From Pseudomonas sp. MYb60 (GTDB lineage Bacteria; Pseudomonadota; Gammaproteobacteria; Pseudomonadales; Pseudomonadaceae), in the NCBI RefSeq assembly GCF_002979555.1, contig NZ_PCOZ01000003.1:422483-486482 (forward strand): 64,000 nt of DNA, given 5' to 3'. The notes under the pieces were generated by a model. That model searched no databases. It was not told the origin of the DNA and saw only the letters and a program-made list of their open reading frames with translations. Below are positions 25,384 through 36,929 of the stretch, one piece after another. Positions within the stretch are counted from its first letter, which is position 1; each line of letters starts with the position of its first letter. The position numbers and the translations under genes are program-made.

Positions 25384-27231
25384 ATGCGATTGGCTTTTTC
25401 TACTCTGCTGGGTTCCGCCCTGGCCCTGCTACTGGCCAGCACCGCCGTGATCGCGGCGCCGCAGCCCTACCTCACGGTATATGGTGAACCGGCAAAATAC
25501 CGCGCCGGCTTCAGCCATTTTGACTACGCCAACCCCAATGCCCCCAAGGGTGGCACCCTGCGGCGTTCAGCCATCGAGATCGGGCGTTTTGACCACGTAC
25601 TGCCCTATATCGACAAAGGCATTGGCGTTTCCCAGGTAGACGGTTGGCTGTACGCGCCCCTGGCCCAGCGTTCCCTGGACGAGCCTTATACCGTCTACGG
25701 CCTGGTCGCCGAGACGATGGAGCGTGCCGACGACGGCCTGTCCCTGCGTTTCTACCTCAACCCCAAGGCGCGCTTCGCCGACGGCAAGCCAATCACCGCC
25801 GAAGACGTGCGCTACAGCTTCGACCTGCTGATGACCCAGGGCAGCCTGCGTTTTCGCACGCTGTTCGCCGACGTCAAGCACGTCGAAGTCGAAAGCGAGC
25901 GCCAGGTCCGCTTTGATTTTTCCAGCAACGAAAACCGCACCCTGCCCCTCGACATCGCCACCCTGCCCGTCTTCCCCGAACACTGGTGGAAAACCCGCGA
26001 CTTCGCCAACGGCGGCGGCTACGAAGCGCCGCTGGGCAGCGGCCCGTACAAGATCAGCAAGGTCGATTCCGGCAGCACCATTACCTTTACCCGCGATCCT
26101 GACTGGTGGGGCAAGGACCTGCCGATCAGCCGTGGCCTGTACAACTTCGATCACTTGAGCCTGGAATACTTCGGCGATACCGAAGTGGCGCGCCAGGTCC
26201 TGCGCGGCGGCGCCTACGATTTCAACCGTGAATTTTCCGCCACCGGCTACTCCATCGGCTACAACGGCCCGGCCCTCGACGACGGGCGCCTGCAGCGTGC
26301 CCACCTGGCCAAGGAAATGCCGCAACCGGCCCAGGGCTATGTGTTCAACGTGCAAAAGCCGGTGTTCAAGGACCGCCGCGTACGCCAGGCCCTGGCGATG
26401 CTGTGGGATTTCGAATGGGCCAACCGGCAGATGATGCGCAATCTGTATATCCGCCAGCAGAGCTTCTTCTCCAACAGCCCGCTCGCCGCCACCCAGTTGC
26501 CGACCCAGGAAGAACTGGCGATCCTTGAACCCCTGCGCGGCCAGGTGCCCGACGAAGTGTTCACCCAGGTGTTCAAGGCCCCGGTGACCGACGGCAGCGG
26601 CATGATCCGCGACAAGCAGTTACAGGCCCTGGCGCTGCTGGAAGAAGCCGGCTGGACACCCAAGGGTGATCAATTGGTCAACGCCGAGGGCGAGCCGCTG
26701 ACGTTCACCTTCCTCAATACCCAGAACGGCATGGAGCGCCTGCTGCTGCCGTACAAGCGCAACCTGGCGCAGATCGGCATCACCCTGAATATCCGCCGTA
26801 TCGATTCCTCGCAGTATGTGAACCGGATCATGGCCCGCGACTACGACATGATCGTCATCGGCTTCCCGGTCACCACTTCACCGGGGATGGAGTTGTACAA
26901 CTACTTTGGCTCGACCGCCGCGTTTGACCCCGGTGCCAACAACTACATGGTGCTGCAGGACCCGGCGGTCGACACCCTGATCAAGGGCCTGGTCAAGGCC
27001 GACACCCAGCCCCGGATGCTCGCCTATGCCCACGCGCTGGACCGGGTGCTGCAATGGAATTACCTGTGGATCCCCAACTACTACCCGCCGGGTACGTCCG
27101 CCGCGTGGTGGAACCGTTTCGGCCGCCCGGCCATCGAAGCGAAGAACGATGAAGCCCTGGAAACCTGGTGGGAAATCAGCCCGACACCGCTGACCAATGA
27201 ACAGATGAAACAACGCGGAGACCGCCACTGA
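25384..27231 (+). CDS. yejA: peptide ABC transporter substrate-binding protein (YejA-like)
   Basis: A 615-residue family 5 extracellular solute-binding protein with an N-terminal signal peptide ([22 protein letters not shown]). The family signatures [18 protein letters not shown] and [21 protein letters not shown] are clear. It is the periplasmic receptor of the downstream importer. In E. coli the Yej system imports oligopeptides and microcin C. I set the start at 25384 just before the signal peptide; a frame from 25306 would add a non-secretory extension. The stop overlaps yejB by one base (TGATG). Confidence 0.92.
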   Translation: MRLAFSTLLGSALALLLASTAVIAAPQPYLTVYGEPAKYRAGFSHFDYANPNAPKGGTLRRSAIEIGRFDHVLPYIDKGIGVSQVDGWLYAPLAQRSLDEPYTVYGLVAETMERADDGLSLRFYLNPKARFADGKPITAEDVRYSFDLLMTQGSLRFRTLFADVKHVEVESERQVRFDFSSNENRTLPLDIATLPVFPEHWWKTRDFANGGGYEAPLGSGPYKISKVDSGSTITFTRDPDWWGKDLPISRGLYNFDHLSLEYFGDTEVARQVLRGGAYDFNREFSATGYSIGYNGPALDDGRLQRAHLAKEMPQPAQGYVFNVQKPVFKDRRVRQALAMLWDFEWANRQMMRNLYIRQQSFFSNSPLAATQLPTQEELAILEPLRGQVPDEVFTQVFKAPVTDGSGMIRDKQLQALALLEEAGWTPKGDQLVNAEGEPLTFTFLNTQNGMERLLLPYKRNLAQIGITLNIRRIDSSQYVNRIMARDYDMIVIGFPVTTSPGMELYNYFGSTAAFDPGANNYMVLQDPAVDTLIKGLVKADTQPRMLAYAHALDRVLQWNYLWIPNYYPPGTSAAWWNRFGRPAIEAKNDEALETWWEISPTPLTNEQMKQRGDRH

Positions 27232-28292
27232 TGTTTGCCTATATCGTGCGCCGCCTGCTGTTGATCATCCCGACGCTGGTGATCATCCTGCTGGTGAACT
27301 TCGTGATCGTCCAAGCCGCGCCGGGCGGCCCGGTGGAACAGGCCATCGCGCGCTTGCAAGGGGTTGGCGGGGGCGCGGTCGGCGGCTCTTCCGGCGACAG
27401 CGTCAGCAGTGGCTCCCGCGCCAGCCGTGGCCTGGACCCGAAGCTGATCAAGGACATCGAAAAACAGTACGGCTTCGACAAGCCCGCGCCGGAGCGCCTG
27501 TGGCTGATGCTCAAGCGCTACGCCCAACTGGATTTCGGTGACAGCTTCTTTCGCGGCAAGACGGTGATCGACCTGATCCTGGAAAAAATGCCCGTCACCA
27601 TTTCCCTCGGCTTGTGGGCCACGCTCATCACCTACCTGGTATCGATCCCCCTGGGCATTCGCAAAGCGGTGCGCCACGGCAGCAGCTTCGATGTCTGGAG
27701 CAGTACCGCCATCGTCATCGGCTATGCCATGCCTGCGTTCCTGTTTGCGATGTTCCTGATCGTGGTCTTCGCGGGCGGCACTTCGCTGAACTGGTTTCCG
27801 GTCCGCGGGCTGGTGTCGGAAAACTTCGAGACACTGAGCACCGTGGGCAAGATCGCCGACTACTTCTGGCATTTGGTGCTGCCGGTCACGTCTTTGGTGA
27901 TCGGTGGATTCGCCACCCTCACCATCCTGACCAAAAATTCGTTCCTCAATGAAATCACCCGTCAATATGTGGTCACCGCTCGCGCCAAAGGCCTGAGCGA
28001 GCGACGGGTGCTGTACGGCCACGTGTTCCGCAACGCCATGCTGCTGGTGATTTCTGGCATTCCCCAGGCCTTCATCAGCGTGTTCTTTGCCGGATCGTTG
28101 TTGATCGAAGTGATCTTCTCCCTCGACGGCCTGGGGCGCATGAGCTACGAAGCTGCGGTGTCCCGGGATTACCCGGTGGTGTTTGGCTCGCTGTTCATCT
28201 TCACCTTGTTCGGCCTGCTGATAAAACTGATCGGCGACCTCTGCTACACCCTGGTGGACCCGCGTATCGACTTCGCCGCGAGGAACGCCTGA
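27231..28292 (+). CDS. yejB: peptide ABC transporter permease (YejB-like)
   Basis: A 353-residue inner membrane permease with N-terminal helix ([21 protein letters not shown]), a variable Gly/Ser-rich cytoplasmic or periplasmic loop ([16 protein letters not shown]) and the EAA loop region [25 protein letters not shown] that contacts the ATPase. It forms the channel with YejE. TGATG junctions at both ends show tight translational coupling within yejABE. Confidence 0.92.
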   Translation: MFAYIVRRLLLIIPTLVIILLVNFVIVQAAPGGPVEQAIARLQGVGGGAVGGSSGDSVSSGSRASRGLDPKLIKDIEKQYGFDKPAPERLWLMLKRYAQLDFGDSFFRGKTVIDLILEKMPVTISLGLWATLITYLVSIPLGIRKAVRHGSSFDVWSSTAIVIGYAMPAFLFAMFLIVVFAGGTSLNWFPVRGLVSENFETLSTVGKIADYFWHLVLPVTSLVIGGFATLTILTKNSFLNEITRQYVVTARAKGLSERRVLYGHVFRNAMLLVISGIPQAFISVFFAGSLLIEVIFSLDGLGRMSYEAAVSRDYPVVFGSLFIFTLFGLLIKLIGDLCYTLVDPRIDFAARNA

Positions 28293-29314
28293 TGTTCAAT
28301 ATGTCTCCCGTGGCTCGGCGCCGATTCGAGCGTTTCAAGAAAAACCGCCGTGGCTGGTGGTCACTGTGGCTGTTCATCGGCCTGTTTATCCTGACCCTCG
28401 GCGGCGAGTTGATCGCCAACGACAAGCCCTTGGTGCTGAGTTTCAAGAACGAGCTGTATTTCCCGGTGTTCAAGCGTTACACCGAGCAACAGTTCGGCGG
28501 CCAGTTGCCCTTCCAGGCCGACTATCGCAGTGAGTATGTGCAAACGCTGATCAAGCAGAACGGCGGCTGGATGCTGTTCCCGCCGATCCCGTTCAGCGAC
28601 GACACGCCCAACTACGAACTGACCCGCCCTGCCCCCAGCCCGCCCTCGACGGTGAACTGGCTGGGTACCGATGACCAGTCTCGGGATGTGCTGGCGCGAG
28701 TGATCTTCGGCGCGCGGGTGTCGATCCTGTTTGCCCTGGCCCTCACGGCCATCAGCGCTGCCATCGGTATCGCGGCTGGGGCATTGCAGGGCTATTACGG
28801 CGGCTGGGTCGATTTGATCGGTCAACGCGTGCTGGAAGTGTGGTCGGGGCTGCCGGTGCTGTACCTGCTGATCATCCTGTCGGGGTTTGTCGAACCGAAT
28901 TTCTGGTGGCTGCTGGGGATCATGGCGCTGTTTTCATGGTTGGCCCTGGTAGACGTGGTGCGCGCCGAGTTCCTGCGCGGGCGCAACCTGGAGTACGTCA
29001 AGGCTGCCCGCGCCCTGGGCTTGGGTGACGGCAAGATCATCCGGCGGCATATCCTGCCCAACGCCATGACCGCGACCTTGAGTTACCTGCCCTTCATCCT
29101 GACCGGCGCGATTTCCACGCTGAGCGCCCTGGATTTCCTCGGCTTCGGCATGCCCGCGGGCAGCGCGTCACTGGGCGAGCTGATCGGCCAGGGCAAGCAG
29201 AACCTGCAAGCGCCGTGGCTGGGGCTGACGGCGTTTTTCACCCTGGCGCTGATCCTGTCGCTGCTGGTCTTTATCGGCGAGGCGTTGCGTGACGCCTTCG
29301 ACCCACGCTCATGA
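28292..29314 (+). CDS. yejE: peptide ABC transporter permease (YejE-like)
   Basis: A 340-residue permease. A cytoplasmic, basic N-terminus (RRRFERFKKNRRGWW) precedes the first helix, then a periplasmic loop of about 80 residues and five core helices. The EAA motif is YVKAARALGLGDGKIIRRHILPNAM. GFGMPAGSASLGELIGQG is the conserved C-terminal OppC/YejE segment. Overlaps yejB by one base; 10 nt to yejF. Confidence 0.92.
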   Translation: MFNMSPVARRRFERFKKNRRGWWSLWLFIGLFILTLGGELIANDKPLVLSFKNELYFPVFKRYTEQQFGGQLPFQADYRSEYVQTLIKQNGGWMLFPPIPFSDDTPNYELTRPAPSPPSTVNWLGTDDQSRDVLARVIFGARVSILFALALTAISAAIGIAAGALQGYYGGWVDLIGQRVLEVWSGLPVLYLLIILSGFVEPNFWWLLGIMALFSWLALVDVVRAEFLRGRNLEYVKAARALGLGDGKIIRRHILPNAMTATLSYLPFILTGAISTLSALDFLGFGMPAGSASLGELIGQGKQNLQAPWLGLTAFFTLALILSLLVFIGEALRDAFDPRS

Positions 29315-29324
29315 GTGACTGCCT

Positions 29325-30899
29325 ATGAACCTGATCGAGATCCGCGACCTGTGCGTCGCTTTCAGCGGCCAGACCGTGGTGCGCAACCTGAGCCTGGACG
29401 TGCGCCCCGGCGAATGCCTGGCATTGGTGGGTGAGTCAGGATCGGGCAAGTCGGTGACGGCCCATTCGATCCTGCAATTGCTGCCCGAAGCCGGCACGCA
29501 CACCACGGGGTCCATCCAGTACCGTGGCCAGGAACTGATCGGCGCCTCGGCCGCGACCCTGCAAAAGCTGCGGGGCGATCGCATCGCGATGATTTTCCAG
29601 GAGCCGATGACCTCCTTGAACCCGCTGCACAGCATCGAAAAGCAGATAGGAGAAACCCTGCTGTTGCACAAAGGGTTGGGGGGCAAGGCCGCCCAGGCAC
29701 GCATCCTCGAGCTGCTTGACCTGGTGGGCATCCAGAAACCCCAGGAGCGCCTCAAGGCCTATCCGCACCAACTCTCGGGCGGGCAACGGCAACGGGTGAT
29801 GATCGCCATGGCCCTGGCCTGCGAGCCGGAATTGCTGATTGCCGACGAACCCACCACTGCGCTGGATGTGACCGTGCAGCGCAAGATCCTGCTGTTGCTC
29901 AAGTCCCTGCAGGAGCGCCTGGGCATGTCGCTGCTGCTGATCAGCCATGACCTCAACCTGGTGCGCAGCATTGCCCAACGGGTGTGCGTGATGCGCGCCG
30001 GCGAGATCGTCGAGCAGGCCGATTGCCAAACCCTGTTCAACGCCCCGCAACATCCCTACAGCCGCCTGCTGCTGGACGCCGAACCGGCGGGCGACGCCTT
30101 GTGCAGCGACGAGCGCGAAACCGTGTTGCAGGTGGAAGACCTGACCGTGCAATTCCCCCTCAGTGGCGGATTGTTTCGGCGCAAAACCTATTTGCGTGCC
30201 GTCGACGGCATCAGCCTCAGCGTGCAACGCGGCAAGACCCTGGGCATTGTCGGCGAGTCCGGCTCGGGCAAATCCACCTTGGGCCAGGCGATCCTGCGCC
30301 TGCTGGATTCCAGCGGCAGCATCCGCTTTCAGGGCGAGGCCCTCGACCCGCTCAATCACCAACAGATGCGCCCATGGCGCAAGCAGATGCAGGTGGTGTT
30401 CCAAGACCCCTACGGCAGCCTCAGCCCGCGCATGACGGTCGAACAGATCATCAGCGAAGGGCTGGAAGTACACGCCCCGTGCAGCCTGGCGGACCGCGAC
30501 GCGCAGGTGGTCCAGGTCCTCAAGGACGTGGGCCTCGACCCGGCCAGCCGCCACCGCTACCCCCATGAGTTTTCCGGAGGCCAGCGCCAGCGGATCGCCA
30601 TCGCCCGAGCCCTGGTGCTCAAGCCGGCGCTGATGCTGCTGGACGAGCCGACGTCGGCATTGGACCGCACGGTGCAGAAGCAGGTTGTGGCGCTGCTGCG
30701 TGAGCTGCAGGATAAATATGGCCTGACCTACCTGTTCATCAGCCATGACCTGGCCGTGGTACGGGCCATGGCCCACGACATGATCGTGATCAAGGACGGC
30801 AAGGTGGTGGAGGCCGGTGAGAGCCGCCGAGTGTTTGATGCGCCCCAGCATCCCTACACCCAGGAACTGCTGGCGGCCGCCTGCGGATTATCCTCATGA
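29325..30899 (+). CDS. yejF: dual ATP-binding subunit of peptide importer (YejF-like)
   Basis: A 524-residue protein with two full ABC ATPase cassettes: Walker A GESGSGKS in each half (about residues 38 and 315), signatures [15 protein letters not shown] and [15 protein letters not shown], and Walker [10 protein letters not shown] / LMLLDEPTS. It powers uptake through YejBE. Its TGA overlaps the ATG of the following sigma-54 activator (ATGA), an unusual arrangement linking a transporter operon to a regulator. Confidence 0.93.
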   Translation: MNLIEIRDLCVAFSGQTVVRNLSLDVRPGECLALVGESGSGKSVTAHSILQLLPEAGTHTTGSIQYRGQELIGASAATLQKLRGDRIAMIFQEPMTSLNPLHSIEKQIGETLLLHKGLGGKAAQARILELLDLVGIQKPQERLKAYPHQLSGGQRQRVMIAMALACEPELLIADEPTTALDVTVQRKILLLLKSLQERLGMSLLLISHDLNLVRSIAQRVCVMRAGEIVEQADCQTLFNAPQHPYSRLLLDAEPAGDALCSDERETVLQVEDLTVQFPLSGGLFRRKTYLRAVDGISLSVQRGKTLGIVGESGSGKSTLGQAILRLLDSSGSIRFQGEALDPLNHQQMRPWRKQMQVVFQDPYGSLSPRMTVEQIISEGLEVHAPCSLADRDAQVVQVLKDVGLDPASRHRYPHEFSGGQRQRIAIARALVLKPALMLLDEPTSALDRTVQKQVVALLRELQDKYGLTYLFISHDLAVVRAMAHDMIVIKDGKVVEAGESRRVFDAPQHPYTQELLAAACGLSS

Positions 30900-32299
30900 G
30901 CACCAGCCTCACGGATTACCAGCAGGTTCGCGGCCTGGCCATCCAGTCGTTGTTCGAGATCATCGAGCAGTCCAGCGAAGGCACGGTGATCGTCGACCGC
31001 GACGCCAATATCGTGTGGATGAACGAGCGCTACGCCAAGCGCTTCGGCCTCAAGAGCGCCGACGAAGCCATCGGCCAACCGTGCGAGCAGGTGATTTCCA
31101 ACAGCCTGTTGCGGCAGGTGGTGCGCAATGACCAGCCGATCCTGCTGGATATCCAGGACACGCCCAAAGGCCCCTTGGTGGTGATGCGCCTGCCGATCCA
31201 CAACGATGCCGGGGCGGTGATCGGGGCAATCGGTTTTGCATTGTTCGATGAACTGCGCAACCTGTCGCCGTTGATCGAACGCTACCTGAGCATGCAGCAG
31301 GAGCTGGCGTCCACGCGTTCGTTGCTGCGCTCGCGTCAGAGCAAGTACAACTTCGCCCATTTTATCGGCACCAGCCCTGCCAGCCTGGAAGTCAAACGCC
31401 GCGCCCGGCGCAGTGCGAGCGCCGAGTCGCCGGTGCTGCTGCTGGGGGAAACCGGCACCGGCAAGGAATTGCTGGCCCAGGCGATTCACGGCGCCTCACC
31501 GCGAGCGCACAAGGCGTTTGTCAGCGTCAACAGCGCGGCAATTCCTGCCGACCTGCTGGAAGCCGAGTTCTTCGGCACCGCGCCGGGGGCGTTTACCGGC
31601 GCCGACCGCAAGGGCCGTCCCGGTAAATTCCAGATTGCCCAGGGCGGCACCCTGTTCCTGGATGAAATCGGCGACATGCCCTTGCCGCTGCAAAGCAAAC
31701 TGCTGCGGGTGTTGCAGGAAAAGGAGTTCGAACCGGTGGGTTCAAACGAGATGCTGCAAAGCGATGTGCGGGTGATCGCGGCAACGTCCATGGACCTGGA
31801 AGCGGCGATCAAGCGCGGCGAGTTTCGGGCCGACCTGTATTACCGGCTCAATGTGCTGCCGATCCAGGTGCCGCCCTTGCGCGAGCGGCTGGAAGATATC
31901 CCGGCGTTGAGCGAGGCGATCCTGGAGGAGCTGCGCAGCCAGCATGAGCTGGACCGCGATGCCCTGGCATTGCTGGCCCAGCATGCGTGGCCGGGAAATA
32001 TCCGTGAGCTGCGCAACGTGCTGGAGCGGGCGGCGTTGTTGAGTGACGACTTGGTGTTGGATGCCGGGGAGATTCGTGCGGCGATTGGGACGTTTACCCC
32101 GGTTGAGCGCCACGCCGTGCAGGCTGTCGAGGAAGAGTCATTCAGTGCGGCGCGTGAGCGGTTTGATCGGCAGATCATTGCGACGGCGTTGGCGGCCTGC
32201 GGGGGGAATGTGGTTGAGGCGGCCAAGCGGTTGGGGCTGGGGCGATCGACGTTGTACAAGAAGATGGTCGCCTTGGGTATCGCACAATCCCTGAATTGA
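30896..32299 (+). CDS. hbcR: sigma-54 activator, HbcR-like (PAS-AAA-Fis)
   Basis: A 467-residue enhancer-binding protein. PAS sensor (about residues 15-115, with SEGTVIVDRDANIVWMNERY), AAA domain with Walker A GETGTGKE (184-191), sigma-54 loop GAFTGA (231-236) and Walker B GTLFLDEIGD (251-260), then a Fis-type helix-turn-helix (GNVVEAAKRLGLGRSTLYKK). HbcR of P. aeruginosa activates (R)-3-hydroxybutyrate genes with RpoN. Here the genes just downstream are a permease, hydroxybutyrate dehydrogenase and acetoacetyl-CoA synthetase behind a -24/-12 promoter, which supports the name. The start codon overlaps yejF, so it may be transcribed from the yej promoter. Confidence 0.88.
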   Translation: MSTSLTDYQQVRGLAIQSLFEIIEQSSEGTVIVDRDANIVWMNERYAKRFGLKSADEAIGQPCEQVISNSLLRQVVRNDQPILLDIQDTPKGPLVVMRLPIHNDAGAVIGAIGFALFDELRNLSPLIERYLSMQQELASTRSLLRSRQSKYNFAHFIGTSPASLEVKRRARRSASAESPVLLLGETGTGKELLAQAIHGASPRAHKAFVSVNSAAIPADLLEAEFFGTAPGAFTGADRKGRPGKFQIAQGGTLFLDEIGDMPLPLQSKLLRVLQEKEFEPVGSNEMLQSDVRVIAATSMDLEAAIKRGEFRADLYYRLNVLPIQVPPLRERLEDIPALSEAILEELRSQHELDRDALALLAQHAWPGNIRELRNVLERAALLSDDLVLDAGEIRAAIGTFTPVERHAVQAVEEESFSAARERFDRQIIATALAACGGNVVEAAKRLGLGRSTLYKKMVALGIAQSLN

Positions 32300-32330
32300 G
32301 ACATCATTCTCTAATCCAAGACAGTCCAAT

Positions 32331-32419
32331 GTGGGAGGGGGCTTGCCCCCGACAGCAGTGTGTCAGCCAGCAAATTTGACAACTGACTCTCCCTCATCGG
32401 GGGCAAGCCTGGTCCCACC
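32331..32419. repeat. REP pair downstream of the activator
   Basis: GTGGGAGGGGGCTTGCCCCCGA opposes ATCGGGGGCAAGCCTGGTCCCAC, giving a long hairpin that probably ends the yej-hbcR transcript before the next promoter. Confidence 0.8.
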
Positions 32420-32501
32420 TTTGATCCTCATTTTTCTCAAAATCGAGACACCACTCGACACTAATTATAAATTATCCTTACATATCAATTACTTAACTAA
32501 T

Positions 32502-32517
32502 TGGCACATATTTAGCT
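32502..32517 (+). promoter_or_regulatory. sigma-54 (-24/-12) promoter for the ketone-body operon
   Basis: TGGCACATATTTAGCT compared with the consensus TGGCAC-N5-TTGCW: the -24 hexamer is perfect, the GG and GC elements are 12 nt apart as required, and there is one mismatch (TA for TT). It is 59 nt before the permease ATG and directly follows the gene for a sigma-54 activator. Confidence 0.75.
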
Positions 32518-32575
32518 ATAGCCGTTCCCCACCGCAACACCCCACAAAAATAACAATCCGATTTGGAGACACACC

Positions 32576-33967
32576 ATGAGTGTGATCATTGCCCTCGCAG
32601 CCCTCGCGCTGCTGATGCTGGCTGCCTACCGTGGCTACAGCGTCATCCTGTTCGCCCCCATCGCCGCGCTCGGCGCGGTACTGCTCACCGATCCGTCCGC
32701 CGTCGCCCCTGCTTTTACCGGGGTGTTCATGGAAAAGATGGTCGGCTTTATCAAACTGTATTTCCCGGTGTTCCTGCTCGGCGCGGTGTTCGGCAAGCTG
32801 ATCGAGCTGTCGGGCTTTTCCCGTTCGATTGTGGCCGCTGCGATCCGCTTGCTCGGCACCCGCCAGGCGATGCTGGTGATCGTGCTGGTCTGCGCCCTGC
32901 TCACCTACGGCGGCGTGTCGCTGTTCGTGGTGGTGTTTGCGGTGTACCCGTTTGCTGCGGAGATGTTCCGCCAGAGCAATATTCCCAAGCGGCTGATCCC
33001 GGCGACTATTGCCCTCGGTGCGTTCTCGTTCACCATGGACGCCCTGCCCGGCACGCCGCAGATCCAGAACATCATCCCCAGCACCTTTTTCAACACCACC
33101 GCCTGGGCCGCGCCGTGGCTGGGATTGATCGGCACGATCTTCGTGTTCTGCGCAGGCATGCTCTACCTGGCGCGCCAGCGCAACAAGGCCCAGCGCGCGG
33201 GTGAAGGGTATGGCACCGACCTGCGCAACGAACCGGAAACCGCTGACAACCTGGCACTGCCCAACCCGTGGGTCGCGTTGTCGCCGCTGATTCTGGTGGG
33301 GGTGATGAACCTGCTGTTCACCCACTGGATCCCACAGTGGTACGGCAAGACCCACAGCCTCGCCCTGCCCGGCATGACCACCCCGGTGACCACCGAAATC
33401 GCCAAGCTCACCGCGATATGGGCGGTGCAGGCGGCGTTGCTGGTGGGCATTGTCATGGTGCTGGTGTTTGGCTGGTCGGCGATCAAAAGCAAACTCGCCG
33501 AAGGCAGTAAAAGCGCGGTCAGTGGCGCGTTGCTGGCGGCCATGAATACCGCGTCGGAATACGGCTTTGGCGCGGTGATTGCCTCGCTGCCGGGCTTCCT
33601 GGTGCTGGCCGACTGGCTCAAGGGCATTCCCAATCCGCTGGTCAACGAAGCGATTACCGTGACCCTGCTGGCCGGCATCACCGGTTCCGCCTCGGGCGGC
33701 ATGAGCATCGCCCTGGCGGCCATGTCCGAGAGCTTTATTTCGGCGGCCCATGCGGCCAATATTCCCCTTGAAGTGCTGCACCGGGTTGCGGCGATGGCCA
33801 GCGGCGGCATGGACACCCTGCCCCACAACGGCGCGGTGATCACGCTGCTGGCTGTCACCGGGCTGACCCACCGCGAAGCCTACAAGGATATTTTCGGCAT
33901 CACGATCATCAAGACCCTCGCGGTGTTCGTGGTGATCGGTACTTTCTACGCCACCGGCATTGTGTGA
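32576..33967 (+). CDS. GntP-family permease, probable 3-hydroxybutyrate transporter
   Basis: A 463-residue inner membrane protein with about 12 hydrophobic helices and the GntP/CitM-type features LYFPVFLLGAVFGKLIE and FTMDALPGTPQIQNIIPSTF, plus the late SGGMDTLPHNGAVITLL. P. aeruginosa carries an equivalent GntP gene next to hbcR and bdhA. Location as first gene of the operon suggests uptake of 3-hydroxybutyrate or a similar short acid. ATG at 32576 follows TTTGGAGACACACC; bdhA starts 7 nt after its stop. Confidence 0.86.
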   Translation: MSVIIALAALALLMLAAYRGYSVILFAPIAALGAVLLTDPSAVAPAFTGVFMEKMVGFIKLYFPVFLLGAVFGKLIELSGFSRSIVAAAIRLLGTRQAMLVIVLVCALLTYGGVSLFVVVFAVYPFAAEMFRQSNIPKRLIPATIALGAFSFTMDALPGTPQIQNIIPSTFFNTTAWAAPWLGLIGTIFVFCAGMLYLARQRNKAQRAGEGYGTDLRNEPETADNLALPNPWVALSPLILVGVMNLLFTHWIPQWYGKTHSLALPGMTTPVTTEIAKLTAIWAVQAALLVGIVMVLVFGWSAIKSKLAEGSKSAVSGALLAAMNTASEYGFGAVIASLPGFLVLADWLKGIPNPLVNEAITVTLLAGITGSASGGMSIALAAMSESFISAAHAANIPLEVLHRVAAMASGGMDTLPHNGAVITLLAVTGLTHREAYKDIFGITIIKTLAVFVVIGTFYATGIV

Positions 33968-33974
33968 GGTTTCC

Positions 33975-34748
33975 ATGACGACATTGAACGGCAAGACCGC
34001 CCTGGTCACCGGTTCCACCAGCGGCATCGGCCTGGGCATCGCCTTGAGCCTGGCCAAGGCCGGCGCCAACCTGATCCTCAACGGCTTCGGCGACGCCAGC
34101 GCGGTGATCGCACAGGTGCAGGCATTCGGCGGCAAGGTCGGCCATCACCCGGCAGACGTCAGCGACCCGGCGCAGATCGCCGACATGATCGCCTATGCCG
34201 AGCGCGAATTCGGTGGCGTCGACATTCTGGTGAACAACGCCGGCATCCAGCATGTGGCCGCGGTGGAAGACTTCCCGGCGGAGCGCTGGGACTCGATCAT
34301 TGCGATCAACCTGTCGTCGGTATTCCACAGCACGCGCTTGAGCTTGCCGGGCATGAAGGCCAAGGGCTGGGGGCGGATCGTCAACATTGCTTCGGTGCAT
34401 GGCCAGGTCGGCTCGGTGGGCAAGGCGGCCTACGTGGCGGCCAAGCATGGCGTGATCGGCCTGACCAAGGTGGTGGGCCTGGAAACGGCTACCAGCAATG
34501 TGACCTGCAACGCCATCTGCCCAGGCTGGGTGTTGACGCCGCTGGTGCAGAAGCAGATTGATGATCGCGCGGCCAAGGGTGTTAGCCCGCAACAGGCGCA
34601 GCACGATTTATTGGCGGAGAAGCAGCCGTCGCTGGAGTTTGTGACGCCGCCGCAGTTGGGCGAACTCGTGCTGTTCCTGTGCAGCGAGGCGGGCAGCCAG
34701 GTGCGCGGCGCGGCATGGAACATCGATGGCGGCTGGCTGGCCCAGTAG
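33975..34748 (+). CDS. bdhA: 3-hydroxybutyrate dehydrogenase
   Basis: A 257-residue SDR: TGSTSGIGLGIALS (NAD site, residues about 11-24), NNAGIQHVA, catalytic YVAAKHGVIG, and the family-typical long loop PGWVLTPLVQKQIDDRA. These match bacterial D-3-hydroxybutyrate dehydrogenases, which oxidise (R)-3-hydroxybutyrate to acetoacetate with NAD. It lies between the permease and acetoacetyl-CoA synthetase, forming a complete uptake, oxidation and activation route. ATG at 33975 follows GAGGTTTCC. Confidence 0.92.
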   Translation: MTTLNGKTALVTGSTSGIGLGIALSLAKAGANLILNGFGDASAVIAQVQAFGGKVGHHPADVSDPAQIADMIAYAEREFGGVDILVNNAGIQHVAAVEDFPAERWDSIIAINLSSVFHSTRLSLPGMKAKGWGRIVNIASVHGQVGSVGKAAYVAAKHGVIGLTKVVGLETATSNVTCNAICPGWVLTPLVQKQIDDRAAKGVSPQQAQHDLLAEKQPSLEFVTPPQLGELVLFLCSEAGSQVRGAAWNIDGGWLAQ

Positions 34749-34762
34749 ATTGAGCACCGAGA

Positions 34763-34796
34763 GTCCAATGTGGGAGATGGCTTGCCTGCTCCCACC
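34763..34796. repeat. single REP-type hairpin
   Basis: GTGGGAG-ATGGCTTGCCTG-CTCCCAC: a short REP palindrome between bdhA and the synthetase gene, within the operon. Confidence 0.65.
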
Positions 34797-34835
34797 GTTT
34801 TAATCAGCGCTGGCACAAAAAAAAGAGGCAGCTCT

Positions 34836-36788
<1,953 letters not shown>

Positions 36789-36929
36789 AGATGAAAGGTT
36801 TCAGCCCTGACGCACTGATTTGAAGACAAACCCCCAATGCATGCTATTTTTCGTGGGGTAGTCATCCATCGTTCTCCCACGGGATAATGGGTGTTGTCAT
36901 CTTTCAAAGCGTTACGCTCAGGGCTTTTT

